A stretch of 33,292 nt of DNA, taken from NCBI GenBank assembly GCA_018883665.1, contig JAHLFU010000205.1:1-33292 (forward strand), in the 5' to 3' direction. The position numbers and the translations under genes were made by a program. The DNA is from Paraprevotella stercoravium (GTDB lineage: Bacteria > Bacteroidota > Bacteroidia > Bacteroidales > Bacteroidaceae). Positions within the stretch are counted from its first letter, which is position 1; each line of letters opens with the position of its first letter. The notes beneath the pieces were generated by a model that did not search any database, was not told the origin of the DNA, and was given only the letters and a program-made list of their open reading frames with translations. This document shows, piece by piece, positions 17,101 to 25,638 of this stretch.

Positions 17101-19865
17101 TACAGAGTTGCCTTAACCTCAACCTCCTGATAAGTTTCGATAATATCGCCTTCGCGAATGTCGTTATAATTCACCAGACTGATACCGCACTCGAAGTTGG
17201 TACCCACTTCCTTCACATCGTCCTTGAAACGCTTCAAGGCATTGATCTGTCCGGTGTGCACCACGATACCGTCGCGAATCAGACGGGCCTTGTTCGAACG
17301 CTGTACCTTTCCGTCGATTACATAAGCACCAGCTACGGTACCTACCTTGCTGATCTTGTAAACCTGACGCACCTCGATCGTAGCAGTAACCTCTTCCTTC
17401 ACTTCCGGTGCCAACATACCTTCCATAGCCGACTTCACCTCTTCGATAGCATCGTAGATGATTGAGTACAGACGGATGTCTACACCCTGTTGCTCGGCCA
17501 TCTTGCGTGCGGTAGCCGACGGACGTACCTGGAAACCGATGATAATAGCTTCGGAAGCAGCAGCCAGAGCCACATCGCTCTCTGAAATCTGTCCTACAGC
17601 CTTGTGGATTACATTTACGGCAATCTTCTCGGTAGACAGCTTGATGAGTGAGTCACTCAAAGCCTCGATAGATCCGTCTACGTCACCCTTGACAATTACC
17701 TTCAATTCCTGGAATCCACCCAATGCGATTCGGCGTCCCACCTCATCGAGGGTAAGCATCTTCTGAGTACGCAATCCCTGCTCACGCTGCAACTGCTCGC
17801 GCTTGTTGGTGATTTCGCGGGCTTCCTGCTCGGTATTCATTACGTGGAAAGTATCACCGGCTGCCGGTGCACCGTTCAGACCCAGAATAGTAGCGGCCTG
17901 AGCCGGGCCGATTTCCTTCACACGCTGGTTACGCTCATTGAACATTGCCTTGACACGACCGTAGTTGGTACCGGCCAATACGATATCACCTACATGCAAG
18001 GTTCCGTTGGAAACAAGTACAGTAGCCACATAGCCACGACCCTTGTCCAGTGAAGACTCGATGATAGAACCGGTTGCATTACGATTCGGGTTAGCCTTCA
18101 AATCGAGCATTTCTGCCTCGAGCAATACTTTCTCGAGCAATTCAGGTACACCGATACCCTTCTTGGCCGAGATATCCTGACTCTGATATTTACCACCCCA
18201 GTCTTCTACCAGGAAGTTCATATTGGCCAGAGCCTCCTTGATCTTATCCGGATTTGCTGCCGGCTTATCAATCTTATTGATGGCAAATACAATAGGCACA
18301 TTTGCAGCCATAGCGTGATTGATCGCCTCTTTGGTCTGCGGCATGATGTCGTCATCGGCTGCGATAATGATAATGGCAATATCGGTTACCTGCGCACCAC
18401 GGGCACGCATAGCGGTAAATGCCTCGTGTCCCGGAGTATCGAGGAAGGTAATGTGACGTCCGTCCTCGAGGGTCACGTTATAAGCACCGATATGCTGCGT
18501 GATACCTCCGGCCTCACCGGCAATCACATTGGTCTTACGGATATAGTCCAGAAGCGATGTCTTACCGTGGTCTACGTGACCCATCACGGTAACGATCGGC
18601 GCACGTGGTACGAGATCTTCCTCATCGTCCTCCTCTTCGTTTACAGCTTCAGACACTTCGGCGCTGACATATTCAGTCTTGAAACCGAATTCCTCGGCCA
18701 CAATATTAATGGTTTCTGCGTCCAGACGCTGGTTGATAGATACCATGATACCCAAGCTCATGCAGGTTCCGATAACCTGAGTAACAGGAACATCCATCAT
18801 CGATGCCAACTCATTAGCGGTTACGAACTCTGTAAGTTTCAGGATTTTGCTTTCTGCCTCGCGCTCTTCCATCTGCTCCTCCATATTGGCACGAGCATTC
18901 TCACGCTTCTCCTTACGGTATTTGGCACCCTTGTTTACCTTATTCTTGCTGGTAAGACGTGCCAAGGTTTCCTTAACCTGTTTTGCTACGTCCTCTTCAG
19001 TAACTTCAGCTTTTACAGCCGGCTGTTGGTTTTTCTTCTTGTTATGCTTACCGTTCTGCTGCGCATTTCCGGAAACATTATTGTTTTTCTTATTCGCCGG
19101 AGTACCTTGAGCTCCTACAGCATTCACATCGACGCGCTCTTTCCCCACGCGTACCCGTTTTTTCTTTTCACCACCCTGTTGAGCAGTTCCTTTTTCGCCA
19201 GTAGCTCCATTTCCGTTTTTGCCCTTCAAATCCTGATGCATCCGGTTCTTCTCCTCGCGCTCTTTCCGTCGTTCGTCCTTTGACTTCTTTTTCGGTCGTG
19301 TGGACTGATTCAACGCAGAGAGATCGATATGTCCTTTCACCTTGAGCTGTGGTGCTCCTGATGCAGGAGTATTCAGACGGAAGACACCGTTTTCCTCTGT
19401 TCCGATTGATTTTTCTACTTCGGTATTTTTGTCAGTCATTGTTTCTTTAATTTCTACTTCGGGCATTGTCTGTTGTGCATGAGAGTCTTCTTTTTCATTA
19501 GCTTCATTTCCCACGCTGTTATTTTTTCCTGCCGGCCGGTTCAGAGCATCGAGATCAATATGTCCCACAACCTTAGGGCCTTTGGCTGCTGATGACTCAG
19601 TCGGTACAGTCGTCACTTTCTCTTCTACAATAGAGATGGACTCCTTTTTTTCTTTATTCTGACGCTGACGGCTGATCAGTTCGGCATCCTTACGCAATCC
19701 CTGGTCGGTTTTGAAGGCTGCCACAAGCATTTCATATTGCTCTTCGGTTATTTTAGTATTCGGGTTAGCCTCTATGTCGGTGAATCCCTTTTTCTGCAGG
19801 AACTCCACAGCCGTCTGCAGTCCTACATTGCATTCCTTAGTTACTTTATTCAGTCTTATCCCCAT
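17100..19865 (-). CDS. infB: Translation initiation factor IF-2
   Basis: GTPase that positions initiator fMet-tRNA on the 30S subunit and promotes 50S joining. 921 residues: N-terminal IF2_N helix bundle (1-50), a long charged and low-complexity linker rich in Lys, Glu, Asn and Gln (~60-320), a second IF2_N-like domain (~330-385), then the G domain with G1 GHVDHGKT (429-436), G3 DTPGHEAF and G4 NKIDKP, followed by domains II-IV. The linker explains the large size relative to the conserved core and is typical for this group. It starts 3 bp after the nusA stop and overlaps cvpA by one base at its end. Confidence 0.98.
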   Translation of the reverse strand: MGIRLNKVTKECNVGLQTAVEFLQKKGFTDIEANPNTKITEEQYEMLVAAFKTDQGLRKDAELISRQRQNKEKKESISIVEEKVTTVPTESSAAKGPKVVGHIDLDALNRPAGKNNSVGNEANEKEDSHAQQTMPEVEIKETMTDKNTEVEKSIGTEENGVFRLNTPASGAPQLKVKGHIDLSALNQSTRPKKKSKDERRKEREEKNRMHQDLKGKNGNGATGEKGTAQQGGEKKKRVRVGKERVDVNAVGAQGTPANKKNNNVSGNAQQNGKHNKKKNQQPAVKAEVTEEDVAKQVKETLARLTSKNKVNKGAKYRKEKRENARANMEEQMEEREAESKILKLTEFVTANELASMMDVPVTQVIGTCMSLGIMVSINQRLDAETINIVAEEFGFKTEYVSAEVSEAVNEEEDDEEDLVPRAPIVTVMGHVDHGKTSLLDYIRKTNVIAGEAGGITQHIGAYNVTLEDGRHITFLDTPGHEAFTAMRARGAQVTDIAIIIIAADDDIMPQTKEAINHAMAANVPIVFAINKIDKPAANPDKIKEALANMNFLVEDWGGKYQSQDISAKKGIGVPELLEKVLLEAEMLDLKANPNRNATGSIIESSLDKGRGYVATVLVSNGTLHVGDIVLAGTNYGRVKAMFNERNQRVKEIGPAQAATILGLNGAPAAGDTFHVMNTEQEAREITNKREQLQREQGLRTQKMLTLDEVGRRIALGGFQELKVIVKGDVDGSIEALSDSLIKLSTEKIAVNVIHKAVGQISESDVALAAASEAIIIGFQVRPSATARKMAEQQGVDIRLYSIIYDAIEEVKSAMEGMLAPEVKEEVTATIEVRQVYKISKVGTVAGAYVIDGKVQRSNKARLIRDGIVVHTGQINALKRFKDDVKEVGTNFECGISLVNYNDIREGDIIETYQEVEVKATL

Positions 19866-19868
19866 ATA

Positions 19869-21125
19869 TTACTCCTCAAATTCTTCTCTTAAGATTCTTA
19901 ATACTTCATCTACAGTCTCCTCCTCCAGATCAGCTCGGTTAATGAGTGTCTCTCTCGGTGTTGCGAGTACATCCTTCGCTGTGACCATTCCGATTTTCTT
20001 GAGCTCCTCGATAATCCACGGGTCAATAGCATTTGAGAACTCGTCAAGATAAACATCATCCGACTCCTCTTTATTGATTTCACGGAATACATCAATGGTA
20101 TACTCTGTCAGCATACTGGCCAGTTTAATATTGAGTCCGTTCTTACCAATAGCCAGTGACACCTGATCAGGATCAAGATACACCTCTGCCTTACGCTCCT
20201 CCTCATTGAGACGGATACTGTTGACCCGAGCCGGGCTAAGCGCTCTTGTGATAAACAACGCGGTATTTGCAGTGAAACTGATCACATCGATATTCTCACC
20301 TCTAAGTTCGCGTACAATTCCATGTACACGGCTTCCTTTCACACCTACACAAGCTCCTACTGGATCGATACGCTCATCAAAGCTCTCCACAGCAACTTTT
20401 GCGCGTTCTCCAGGAATCCGCGCTATCTTTCTAATGACAATCTGTCCATCGTGAATCTCAGGCACCTCAGCCTCAAGCAGTCGCTGCAAGAATACAGGTG
20501 AAGTACGGCTAAGGATAATTTTCGGATTATTATTGGAATTGTCCACCCGTAAGACTACAGCCCGGGCTGTTTCTCCCTTCCGGTAAAAATCGCCGGCAAT
20601 CTGCTCTGTTTTCGGAAGAAGGAGTTCGTTACCTTCATCATCTACCAGCAACATTTCCTTTTTCCATACCTGATAAACCTCTGCACTGACCACTCTGCCT
20701 ACCTTATCCTTGTATTTGTTATACAAGCTGTCATGCTCCAGTTCAAGCAACTTGCTGGCCAATGTCTGACGTAAGGTAAGAATGGCACGACGTCCGAAAT
20801 CACGGGCAAAATCCACACTTTCACTGATTTCCTCGCCTATTTCACAATCTGCGGCTATACGCTGCGCATCAGAAATAGCAATCTGCAAATTATCATCCGT
20901 CACTTCTCCATCAGCCACCACAGTACGATTGCGGTAAATCTCAAAATCTCCCTTATCCGGGTTTACGATGACATCGTAGTTCTCATCGCTGCCGAACATC
21001 TTGGCAATTACGCTACGGAAGCTGTCCTCGAGTACGCTTACGAGTGTGGCACGATCTATATTTTTGGTTTCTTTAAATTCAGAGAATGTATCGATCAAAC
21101 TTACGGTTTCTTCTTTCTTTGCCAT
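19869..21125 (-). CDS. nusA: Transcription termination/antitermination factor NusA
   Basis: RNA-polymerase-binding factor that modulates pausing, termination and antitermination. 418 residues: N-terminal polymerase-binding domain (1-~130), S1 domain (~140-205, GRVVSAEVYQVWKKEMLLV), KH1 (VGVKGSRVHGIVREL) and KH2 (AIGKNGLNIKLAS), then one short helix-hairpin-helix-like acidic region at the C-terminus. The second acidic repeat of E. coli NusA is absent, so it is a shorter form, usual outside gammaproteobacteria. It lies 8 bp after rimP and 3 bp before infB. Because NusA acts on intrinsic terminators, the hairpin in this operon's own leader (21621-21657) is a possible autoregulatory target. Confidence 0.97.
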   Translation of the reverse strand: MAKKEETVSLIDTFSEFKETKNIDRATLVSVLEDSFRSVIAKMFGSDENYDVIVNPDKGDFEIYRNRTVVADGEVTDDNLQIAISDAQRIAADCEIGEEISESVDFARDFGRRAILTLRQTLASKLLELEHDSLYNKYKDKVGRVVSAEVYQVWKKEMLLVDDEGNELLLPKTEQIAGDFYRKGETARAVVLRVDNSNNNPKIILSRTSPVFLQRLLEAEVPEIHDGQIVIRKIARIPGERAKVAVESFDERIDPVGACVGVKGSRVHGIVRELRGENIDVISFTANTALFITRALSPARVNSIRLNEEERKAEVYLDPDQVSLAIGKNGLNIKLASMLTEYTIDVFREINKEESDDVYLDEFSNAIDPWIIEELKKIGMVTAKDVLATPRETLINRADLEEETVDEVLRILREEFEE

Positions 21126-21133
21126 AACGGTTT

Positions 21134-21601
21134 TTACTTAAAGCTGATTAAATATTTAGTATATTTTATTTCGTCATAACGGAAGGTGACAAGCTCTTCT
21201 ACCATGCGCGGACGCTTGGCTCCTTCCTCCTTTTTCTTCACGGTGCGGAGGATAGAAAAGGTGTCGTCGTTCACTTCATGCAGTTCACCCTGATATTTCA
21301 CTCCGTCGAGTGTCAGCACTTCTACATCTTTGCCCAGATGGTTTACATACTGCTGATGCACCTTAAACGGCTGACCGATGCCCGCACTGCCGACTTCAAG
21401 TTCAAAGTCCTCTTTCTCGCGGTCCAGCTTGCTCTCAATAAAGCGGCTCAGCTCCACACAATCTTCGATCCACACGCCTTCGGCATGATCAATCTCCACT
21501 ACAATACGATTGTCATTGCTTACGGACACATCTACCAGAAAGTAGTCCTTGTCCTGCAACCATTCTTCAACGATTTGTTTTACAATGTTCTTTTCTATCA
21601 T
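21134..21601 (-). CDS. rimP: Ribosome maturation factor RimP
   Basis: Assists 30S ribosomal subunit maturation. 155 residues, with the two-domain RimP layout: an N-terminal alpha/beta domain containing the characteristic VDVSVSNDNRIVVEID and CVELSRFIESKLD segments, then VGSAGIGQPF (the family's S/G-rich PG..RPL-like signature, here with IGQPF) and a C-terminal Sm-like domain. It is the first gene of the conserved rimP-nusA-infB operon. The ATG at 21601 lies only 20 bp after the leader hairpin with its U tract, so every transcript that reaches it from an upstream promoter must pass through that structure. Confidence 0.95.
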   Translation of the reverse strand: MIEKNIVKQIVEEWLQDKDYFLVDVSVSNDNRIVVEIDHAEGVWIEDCVELSRFIESKLDREKEDFELEVGSAGIGQPFKVHQQYVNHLGKDVEVLTLDGVKYQGELHEVNDDTFSILRTVKKKEEGAKRPRMVEELVTFRYDEIKYTKYLISFK

Positions 21602-21620
21602 CTGATCTGAAATACAATTA

Positions 21621-21657
21621 AAAAAACAAAGTGAGGAACTTGATCAGCCCCTCACTT
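21621..21657 (-). terminator. Terminator-like leader hairpin before rimP-nusA-infB
   Basis: Minus-strand AAGTGAGG (21657-21650) pairs with CCTCACTT (21636-21629), extendable by two G-T pairs, loop about nine bases, followed by TTTGTTTTTTT. It starts only a few bases after the expected transcription start of the promoter at 21670-21700. It may be an attenuator for rimP-nusA-infB, the terminator of the upstream kinase-protease operon, or both; no other strong terminator is seen between 21739 and 21700. Confidence 0.75.
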
Positions 21658-21669
21658 CATCCTACTTTG

Positions 21670-21700
21670 CAAAGATACAAGTTTTCCGTCAGTCCGCAAA
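21670..21700 (-). promoter_or_regulatory. Consensus promoter for rimP-nusA-infB-cvpA
   Basis: On the minus strand TTTG (21700-21697), 19 bases, then TATCTTTG (21677-21670): an exact match to the Bacteroidota -33/-7 arrangement. The expected start is near 21663, giving a leader of about 60 nt. Confidence 0.8.
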
Positions 21701-21738
21701 AAATTAAATGCATTTTTTCCTTTTACTGAAGCGGAATC

Positions 21739-22125
21739 TTATTTTTTTCTCATTTTTATCTCATCATTCTCACGCCACACCGTGACCGGAGAATCTTCGT
21801 CTGTAATCTCAAAGGTTACCAGCTCGTCCGTCCGGAAACTTCCCACCATCAACACGGCCTGTTTTTCAGGATAATCGGAACCGAGAATACAGGTATCGCC
21901 ATCAACCGCACCGTCGAGCAATACCTGATCATCGAGCGACACCTGCAAGCTGTCTCCCTGGAAGCCCACCAGATGAATCGCATAGCGTTTTGCCTCCGGT
22001 GTGTCGGCATTCCCCATTGGAAAGCACCATAGCCAGAACAGGATCACCACCCCGATTACCACCAGCGCCATGGCCATGATACCAAACATAAACTGTTTGT
22101 TATGATTTAATTTCGCGTGCTTCAT
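21739..22125 (-). CDS. Small membrane-anchored protein of unknown function
   Basis: 128 residues. A short basic, hydrophilic N-terminus is followed by one strong hydrophobic segment (about residues 13-36), then an extracytoplasmic domain of about 90 residues with beta-strand-like alternation and many acidic residues (LQVSLDDQVLLDG, FEITDEDSPVTVW). No lipobox, enzyme motif or family I can name. The hydrophobic segment could be an uncleaved anchor. It starts 2 bp after the S41 protease stop codon, so the two are surely co-translated in one operon; a role in the envelope together with that protease is possible but is inference from position only. Confidence 0.75.
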   Translation of the reverse strand: MKHAKLNHNKQFMFGIMAMALVVIGVVILFWLWCFPMGNADTPEAKRYAIHLVGFQGDSLQVSLDDQVLLDGAVDGDTCILGSDYPEKQAVLMVGSFRTDELVTFEITDEDSPVTVWRENDEIKMRKK

Positions 22126-22127
22126 AA

Positions 22128-23786
22128 TCAGTCTTTGATGTTAAGCTTCTCTTTATACGCCTTTTCATCGGCCAGCAGGCTGCAAGCCTTTTTCAAATCC
22201 TTATCCTCACGAATGCGCAGTTCTATTCCGCCTTTCTGATAATAGTAACGACGTACGATCTCATCATTCAGCAACAGTTTGACTTCTTTTTTATTGCGCT
22301 CCATATCTGCTTCCAGGTTACCTTTGAAAATGGTATCCAACTGATTGAGTGCCTCACGGGCCTCTTCGGTATATCCTTCCGTTTCGGCAGTTTTGGTCAG
22401 CAGCTTCAACAATTCGCGTCCGCGCTTGTTATAGGTAAAGCCGCTTTCCTTGACCATCTTGACAAACTGGGCATAGTCCTCATCGGCCACATCAAAACTG
22501 GCAGCAGGGGCAATTGTATCATGTTGGGCAACATACCAGTTTCCAAACTCTGCCACTACATCGTTTACAGCCAATTCTACAACCATAGACGGCAAAGTAT
22601 CATTCGAAGTAATGGTTACATCCGGAGTAATACCTCCTCCGTCGCGCACTTCACGTCCGGCCGCGGTATGGAACACACGGGTCAGACTGTCGGGCACCGT
22701 ACCTACTGATCCGTCTTCATTCAAATGACGATAGTCATAAGCCTGGATACAGCGTCCGCTCGGAATATAATAACGGCTGGTAGTCACCTTCAGGCTACCG
22801 TTATAAGGCACCTCACGCGGAGTCTGCACCAGTCCTTTTCCATAAGTGCGTGTACCGACAATCAAGGCACGGTCAAAATCCTGCAAGCTGCCCGATACGA
22901 TTTCCGACGCTGAAGCCGACCAGCGGTCTACCAGCACGGCCATCGGCATCACGGTGTCCAACGGCTCCTTACGGGTGGTATATTCCACATTAGCCGATTG
23001 TACTTTTCCCTTTGTATAAACAACCTTTTTCCCTTTCGGGACAAAGAAGTTCACAATTTCCACGGCCTCACTCAACAGGCCACCACCATTACCGCGCAAA
23101 TCCAGCACCAGTGAACGGGCGCCCTGCTCCTTCAAGCTAACCAGCGCACGGCGCACATCTTTTGAACAGTTATCTGTAAATCCGGTCAGAACGATATAAC
23201 CCACGTTACCGGGAAGCATGCCATAGTATGGCACTGAAGGCAACTGAATATTTTCACGGACAATCTTGAAGGTCAAAGGCTTCTCCACTCCGTAACGACG
23301 CACTTCCAGAACGAAGCTGGAACCCGGTGTACCTTTCAGCATTGTAGTCACCTTATCCACCGGCATACCCTTTATATCCACTCCGTCAATAGTCAGGATC
23401 ACATCGCCTGCCTTTACTCCGGCCTTGTAAGCCGGCGTTCCCTCATAAGGTTCGTCGATAGCCACACGGTCTTCCTTTTTGATAAAACGCACCACAGCAC
23501 CGATGCCGGCATACTTACCGGTAGTCATGGTCTTGAGTTCGTCCATATTATCTTCTGAATAATACACCGTGAAAGGGTCTACCTGACGCAGCATGGACTG
23601 AATGGCCCAGCCGATCACCGTATCAGCATCCAGCGTATCCACATAATACATATCCAACTGACGATATATATCACTGAAGATCTCCAGATTGCGGTTTATC
23701 TCAAAATTATGGTTCTTGCTCTTCTGAGCAAAGACACTACCGGCTCCCGCCAGCAGCACACTAAGGATCAGTACAAATTTTTTCAT
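22128..23786 (-). CDS. S41 family C-terminal processing protease (CtpA-like)
   Basis: Periplasmic serine protease that trims or degrades proteins from the C-terminus. The start at 23786 (MKKFVLILSVLL) gives 552 residues with a clean signal peptide ending near SVFAQ; six extra upstream residues are in frame but unlikely. Order: N-terminal helical domain (25-85), PDZ domain (~90-175, YAGIGAVV ... GDVILTIDG), S41 catalytic domain (~195-370) with the LDLRGNGGG strand, nucleophile S292 in WSASASEI and general-base lysine K317 in TYGKGLVQ, spaced 25 residues as in E. coli Tsp. The C-terminal ~180 residues are a helical extension. It sits 19 bp after the kinase gene. Confidence 0.93.
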   Translation of the reverse strand: MKKFVLILSVLLAGAGSVFAQKSKNHNFEINRNLEIFSDIYRQLDMYYVDTLDADTVIGWAIQSMLRQVDPFTVYYSEDNMDELKTMTTGKYAGIGAVVRFIKKEDRVAIDEPYEGTPAYKAGVKAGDVILTIDGVDIKGMPVDKVTTMLKGTPGSSFVLEVRRYGVEKPLTFKIVRENIQLPSVPYYGMLPGNVGYIVLTGFTDNCSKDVRRALVSLKEQGARSLVLDLRGNGGGLLSEAVEIVNFFVPKGKKVVYTKGKVQSANVEYTTRKEPLDTVMPMAVLVDRWSASASEIVSGSLQDFDRALIVGTRTYGKGLVQTPREVPYNGSLKVTTSRYYIPSGRCIQAYDYRHLNEDGSVGTVPDSLTRVFHTAAGREVRDGGGITPDVTITSNDTLPSMVVELAVNDVVAEFGNWYVAQHDTIAPAASFDVADEDYAQFVKMVKESGFTYNKRGRELLKLLTKTAETEGYTEEAREALNQLDTIFKGNLEADMERNKKEVKLLLNDEIVRRYYYQKGGIELRIREDKDLKKACSLLADEKAYKEKLNIKD

Positions 23787-23805
23787 AACTGCAAAATTAA
23801 GCAAA

Positions 23806-24804
23806 TCAAAAACGCCCGTTTAATATATCTTTCATTTTTAACCTTATTTCATGCCATTTCTCTTCCGGAAGCGAAGCGCCCAGATGACCGATTACCGTGC
23901 CACCCAACAAAGAACCGGCCTGCAGGCACTTGGTCAGCCCGGCACCACGGGTCATGGCATAAAGGAAACCTCCGGCAAAATAATCGCCGGCACCGGTTGT
24001 ATCCATCACGGTGCAGCCGGGCAACGCGTCGGCAAAGAACACATCTCCCCCATGATAACGGGCAATGGCACCGCGTGAACCGAGCTTCACAATGGCCAGT
24101 TCGCAATGCTCGGACAGAGCATCCAGTCCCTCGTACGAGTCAGACACCAAGGTAAAGGCCGCGCACTCTTCTTCATTGGCAAAAACAATATCCACATAAT
24201 CACTGACCAGATGACGGAAAAACTCATAATGATCGCACACCACATTATAGCTGGCCAGATCCAGAATGATTTTCAGACCGGAACGGCGAGCCTGTTGCAT
24301 CACAGCCTCCATCAGGTCGTATTCCTGCACCAGATAGCCCTCGACAAACAAATAGTCATAACCGGCAAACGTACGCTCGTTGATGTATTCGGGAGCCATC
24401 AGCGAAGCGGCGCCCAAATAGGTACCGAAAGTACGCTCTCCGTCAGCCGAAACCAGCGTTGTCGCTATACCCGTAGCCTCGTCCATCTGCATGAGGCGCA
24501 CCTCCAGACCGGCTTCGCCGCAACATTTGCGGAAGATCTCTCCATAACGGTCCGGCCCCACGGCACCTACAAAACCGGCCTGTCCGCCCAGATGAGAAAG
24601 GGCCTGCATGGCATTCGACGCCGATCCGCCCGCCGCTTCGGCCGACGAAAGTCCCGAAAGCATCTCTTGCAGGCGCAGGCGCTTTTCATTATCTATCAGC
24701 TGCATGCTCCCCTTAGGCAAACCGGCCTTACGAAGCACTTCATCAGAGCCGATCGGCACGATAATATCCAGCAGAGCATTACCTATTCCAATTATTTTTG
24801 TCAT
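23806..24804 (-). CDS. PfkB family carbohydrate/nucleoside kinase
   Basis: Ribokinase-fold kinase of 332 residues, cytoplasmic. The start at 24804 (MTKIIGIGNALLDI) is chosen because the in-frame upstream ATG (24843) lies on the far side of the -7 box at 24823-24830. Signature 1 is seen in GGSASNAMQALSHLGG, and signature 2 is DTTGAGDYFAGGFLYA with catalytic base D274 and the GAGD anion hole. The N-terminal GIGNALLDI resembles adenosine-kinase-like members, which are often annotated so in Bacteroidales, but substrate specificity (adenosine, ribose, fructose or other) cannot be fixed from motifs. It heads an operon with the S41 protease and a small membrane protein; no metabolic link between them is obvious. 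Confidence 0.9.
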   Translation of the reverse strand: MTKIIGIGNALLDIIVPIGSDEVLRKAGLPKGSMQLIDNEKRLRLQEMLSGLSSAEAAGGSASNAMQALSHLGGQAGFVGAVGPDRYGEIFRKCCGEAGLEVRLMQMDEATGIATTLVSADGERTFGTYLGAASLMAPEYINERTFAGYDYLFVEGYLVQEYDLMEAVMQQARRSGLKIILDLASYNVVCDHYEFFRHLVSDYVDIVFANEEECAAFTLVSDSYEGLDALSEHCELAIVKLGSRGAIARYHGGDVFFADALPGCTVMDTTGAGDYFAGGFLYAMTRGAGLTKCLQAGSLLGGTVIGHLGASLPEEKWHEIRLKMKDILNGRF

Positions 24805-24822
24805 TTTCCTGAAATTTTTCTG

Positions 24823-24830
24823 CAAAGATA
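24823..24830 (-). promoter_or_regulatory. Bacteroidota -7 box for the PfkB kinase operon
   Basis: The minus strand reads TATCTTTG, 18 bp before the kinase ATG, giving a very short leader. Its -33 region would overlap the -7 box of the divergent tRNA promoter. Confidence 0.6.
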
Positions 24831-24861
24831 TTGCATATTTCAAAATAAACTACTACTTTTG
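24831..24861 (+). promoter_or_regulatory. Promoter for tRNA-Asn
   Basis: TTG (24831-24833), 20 bases, then TACTTTTG (24854-24861), matching the Bacteroidota arrangement. The tRNA begins 32 bp downstream. Confidence 0.6.
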
Positions 24862-24893
24862 CATCGCAATTGAGAAAAACAATAGCAAAAACT

Positions 24894-24967
24894 GCTTCAG
24901 TAGCTCAGTTGGTTAGAGCACCTGACTGTTAATCAGGGGGTCGTTGGTTCAAGCCCATCCTGAAGCG
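24894..24967 (+). tRNA. tRNA-Asn (anticodon GTT)
   Basis: A full cloverleaf can be folded: acceptor gcttcag (24894-24900) with ctgaagc (24960-24966), D arm with AGCTCAGTTGGTTAGAGC, anticodon stem cctga/tcagg around loop CTGTTAA, and T arm with the GGTTCAAGC loop. The anticodon GTT at 24928-24930 reads Asn codons. The discriminator base is G and CCA is not encoded. The gene is read alone, with its own promoter and terminator. Confidence 0.97.
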
Positions 24968-24968
24968 C

Positions 24969-24999
24969 AAAAGCCTTCCGATTTTCGGGAGGCTTTTTT
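24969..24999 (+). terminator. Intrinsic terminator of tRNA-Asn
   Basis: A 12-bp stem (24969-24980 with 24986-24997, one G-T pair), five-base loop and T run to 24999, starting 2 bp after the tRNA. Confidence 0.88.
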
Positions 25000-25453
25000 G
25001 TTATTACCAGGCACTCCGGCCGAAAAACCTATCCCCCGTTCTAAAATACAGACAAAAAACCGTTTTTCCTTTCTTTTTGCATACCCAAAAGCCGTTTTCA
25101 GAAACACACCCCGCATTCAATTCTTTTCATCGAGAAAAGAAAACGCATTTTTATACGCTGTAAAACCGTACTTATACCGTATATATACAGAATTTATACA
25201 AAAAAGACCTCTCCTTTTTTCATCAAAACACAAAGGAACTTTGAAAAAACACCACGGTCATTACTCCAAAGCACCACGTCACTCTCCTACAAAGCTCCCG
25301 TCATCCCCAAAACAGCGATGAAAAAAGGCGTAAAAACGAACCAATTCCATCTGGATGCCTCCTCAAAGAACAATACCCCAAAAGAAGTAACAAACTGCAT
25401 TCGAATCACTTAACGCCAAAAACACACCCTGAGAAGTCCGTTTTCAGCAACGA
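25000..25453. other. AT-rich stretch with no supported gene
   Basis: About 450 bp between the tRNA terminator and the first direct repeat. It is rich in A tracts and includes a TA-rich run (about 25170-25200). No frame has a convincing protein, no family is recognisable, and no promoter matching TAnnTTTG with a usable downstream gene was seen. A short phrase, ccgttttcag, occurs at about 25093 and again near 25439. It may be decayed DNA behind a tRNA gene. Confidence 0.5.
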
Positions 25454-25540
25454 GCAAATCCTGTGTCCATAAAAAGCAAACTTTCATCCTTCTCAAAATA
25501 CAATTTGTCAAAATGTCAAAAGCCATACGGACATAAAAAG
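25454..25540. repeat. Flanking direct repeat, copy 1
   Basis: This ~87-bp stretch resembles 26402-26475: both start gcaaatcc and share actttcat, a tcaaaata/aatttgtcaaaa-type centre and agccatacgg followed by A-rich DNA. Small indels distinguish them, including an extra seven-base step in copy 1. It ends about 100 bp upstream of the WG-repeat gene. Confidence 0.7.
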
Positions 25541-25638
25541 TTAATTGGAGAGGCGTGTGTTTGATTTTTTTGTCCTCGGACAACAATTATTTTATATTTA
25601 TGCCTATCTTTAACGCATTGAAACCATTAATCAAAATT

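Noticed and set aside
18315..19283. 322-codon open frame on + opposite infB
   Set aside because: Shadow of the low-complexity infB linker and G domain; no independent support.
24944..25321. 125-codon open frame on + starting inside tRNA-Asn
   Set aside because: It begins within the tRNA, crosses the tRNA terminator and encodes a low-complexity, basic, unrecognisable product; no promoter or ribosome-binding context.
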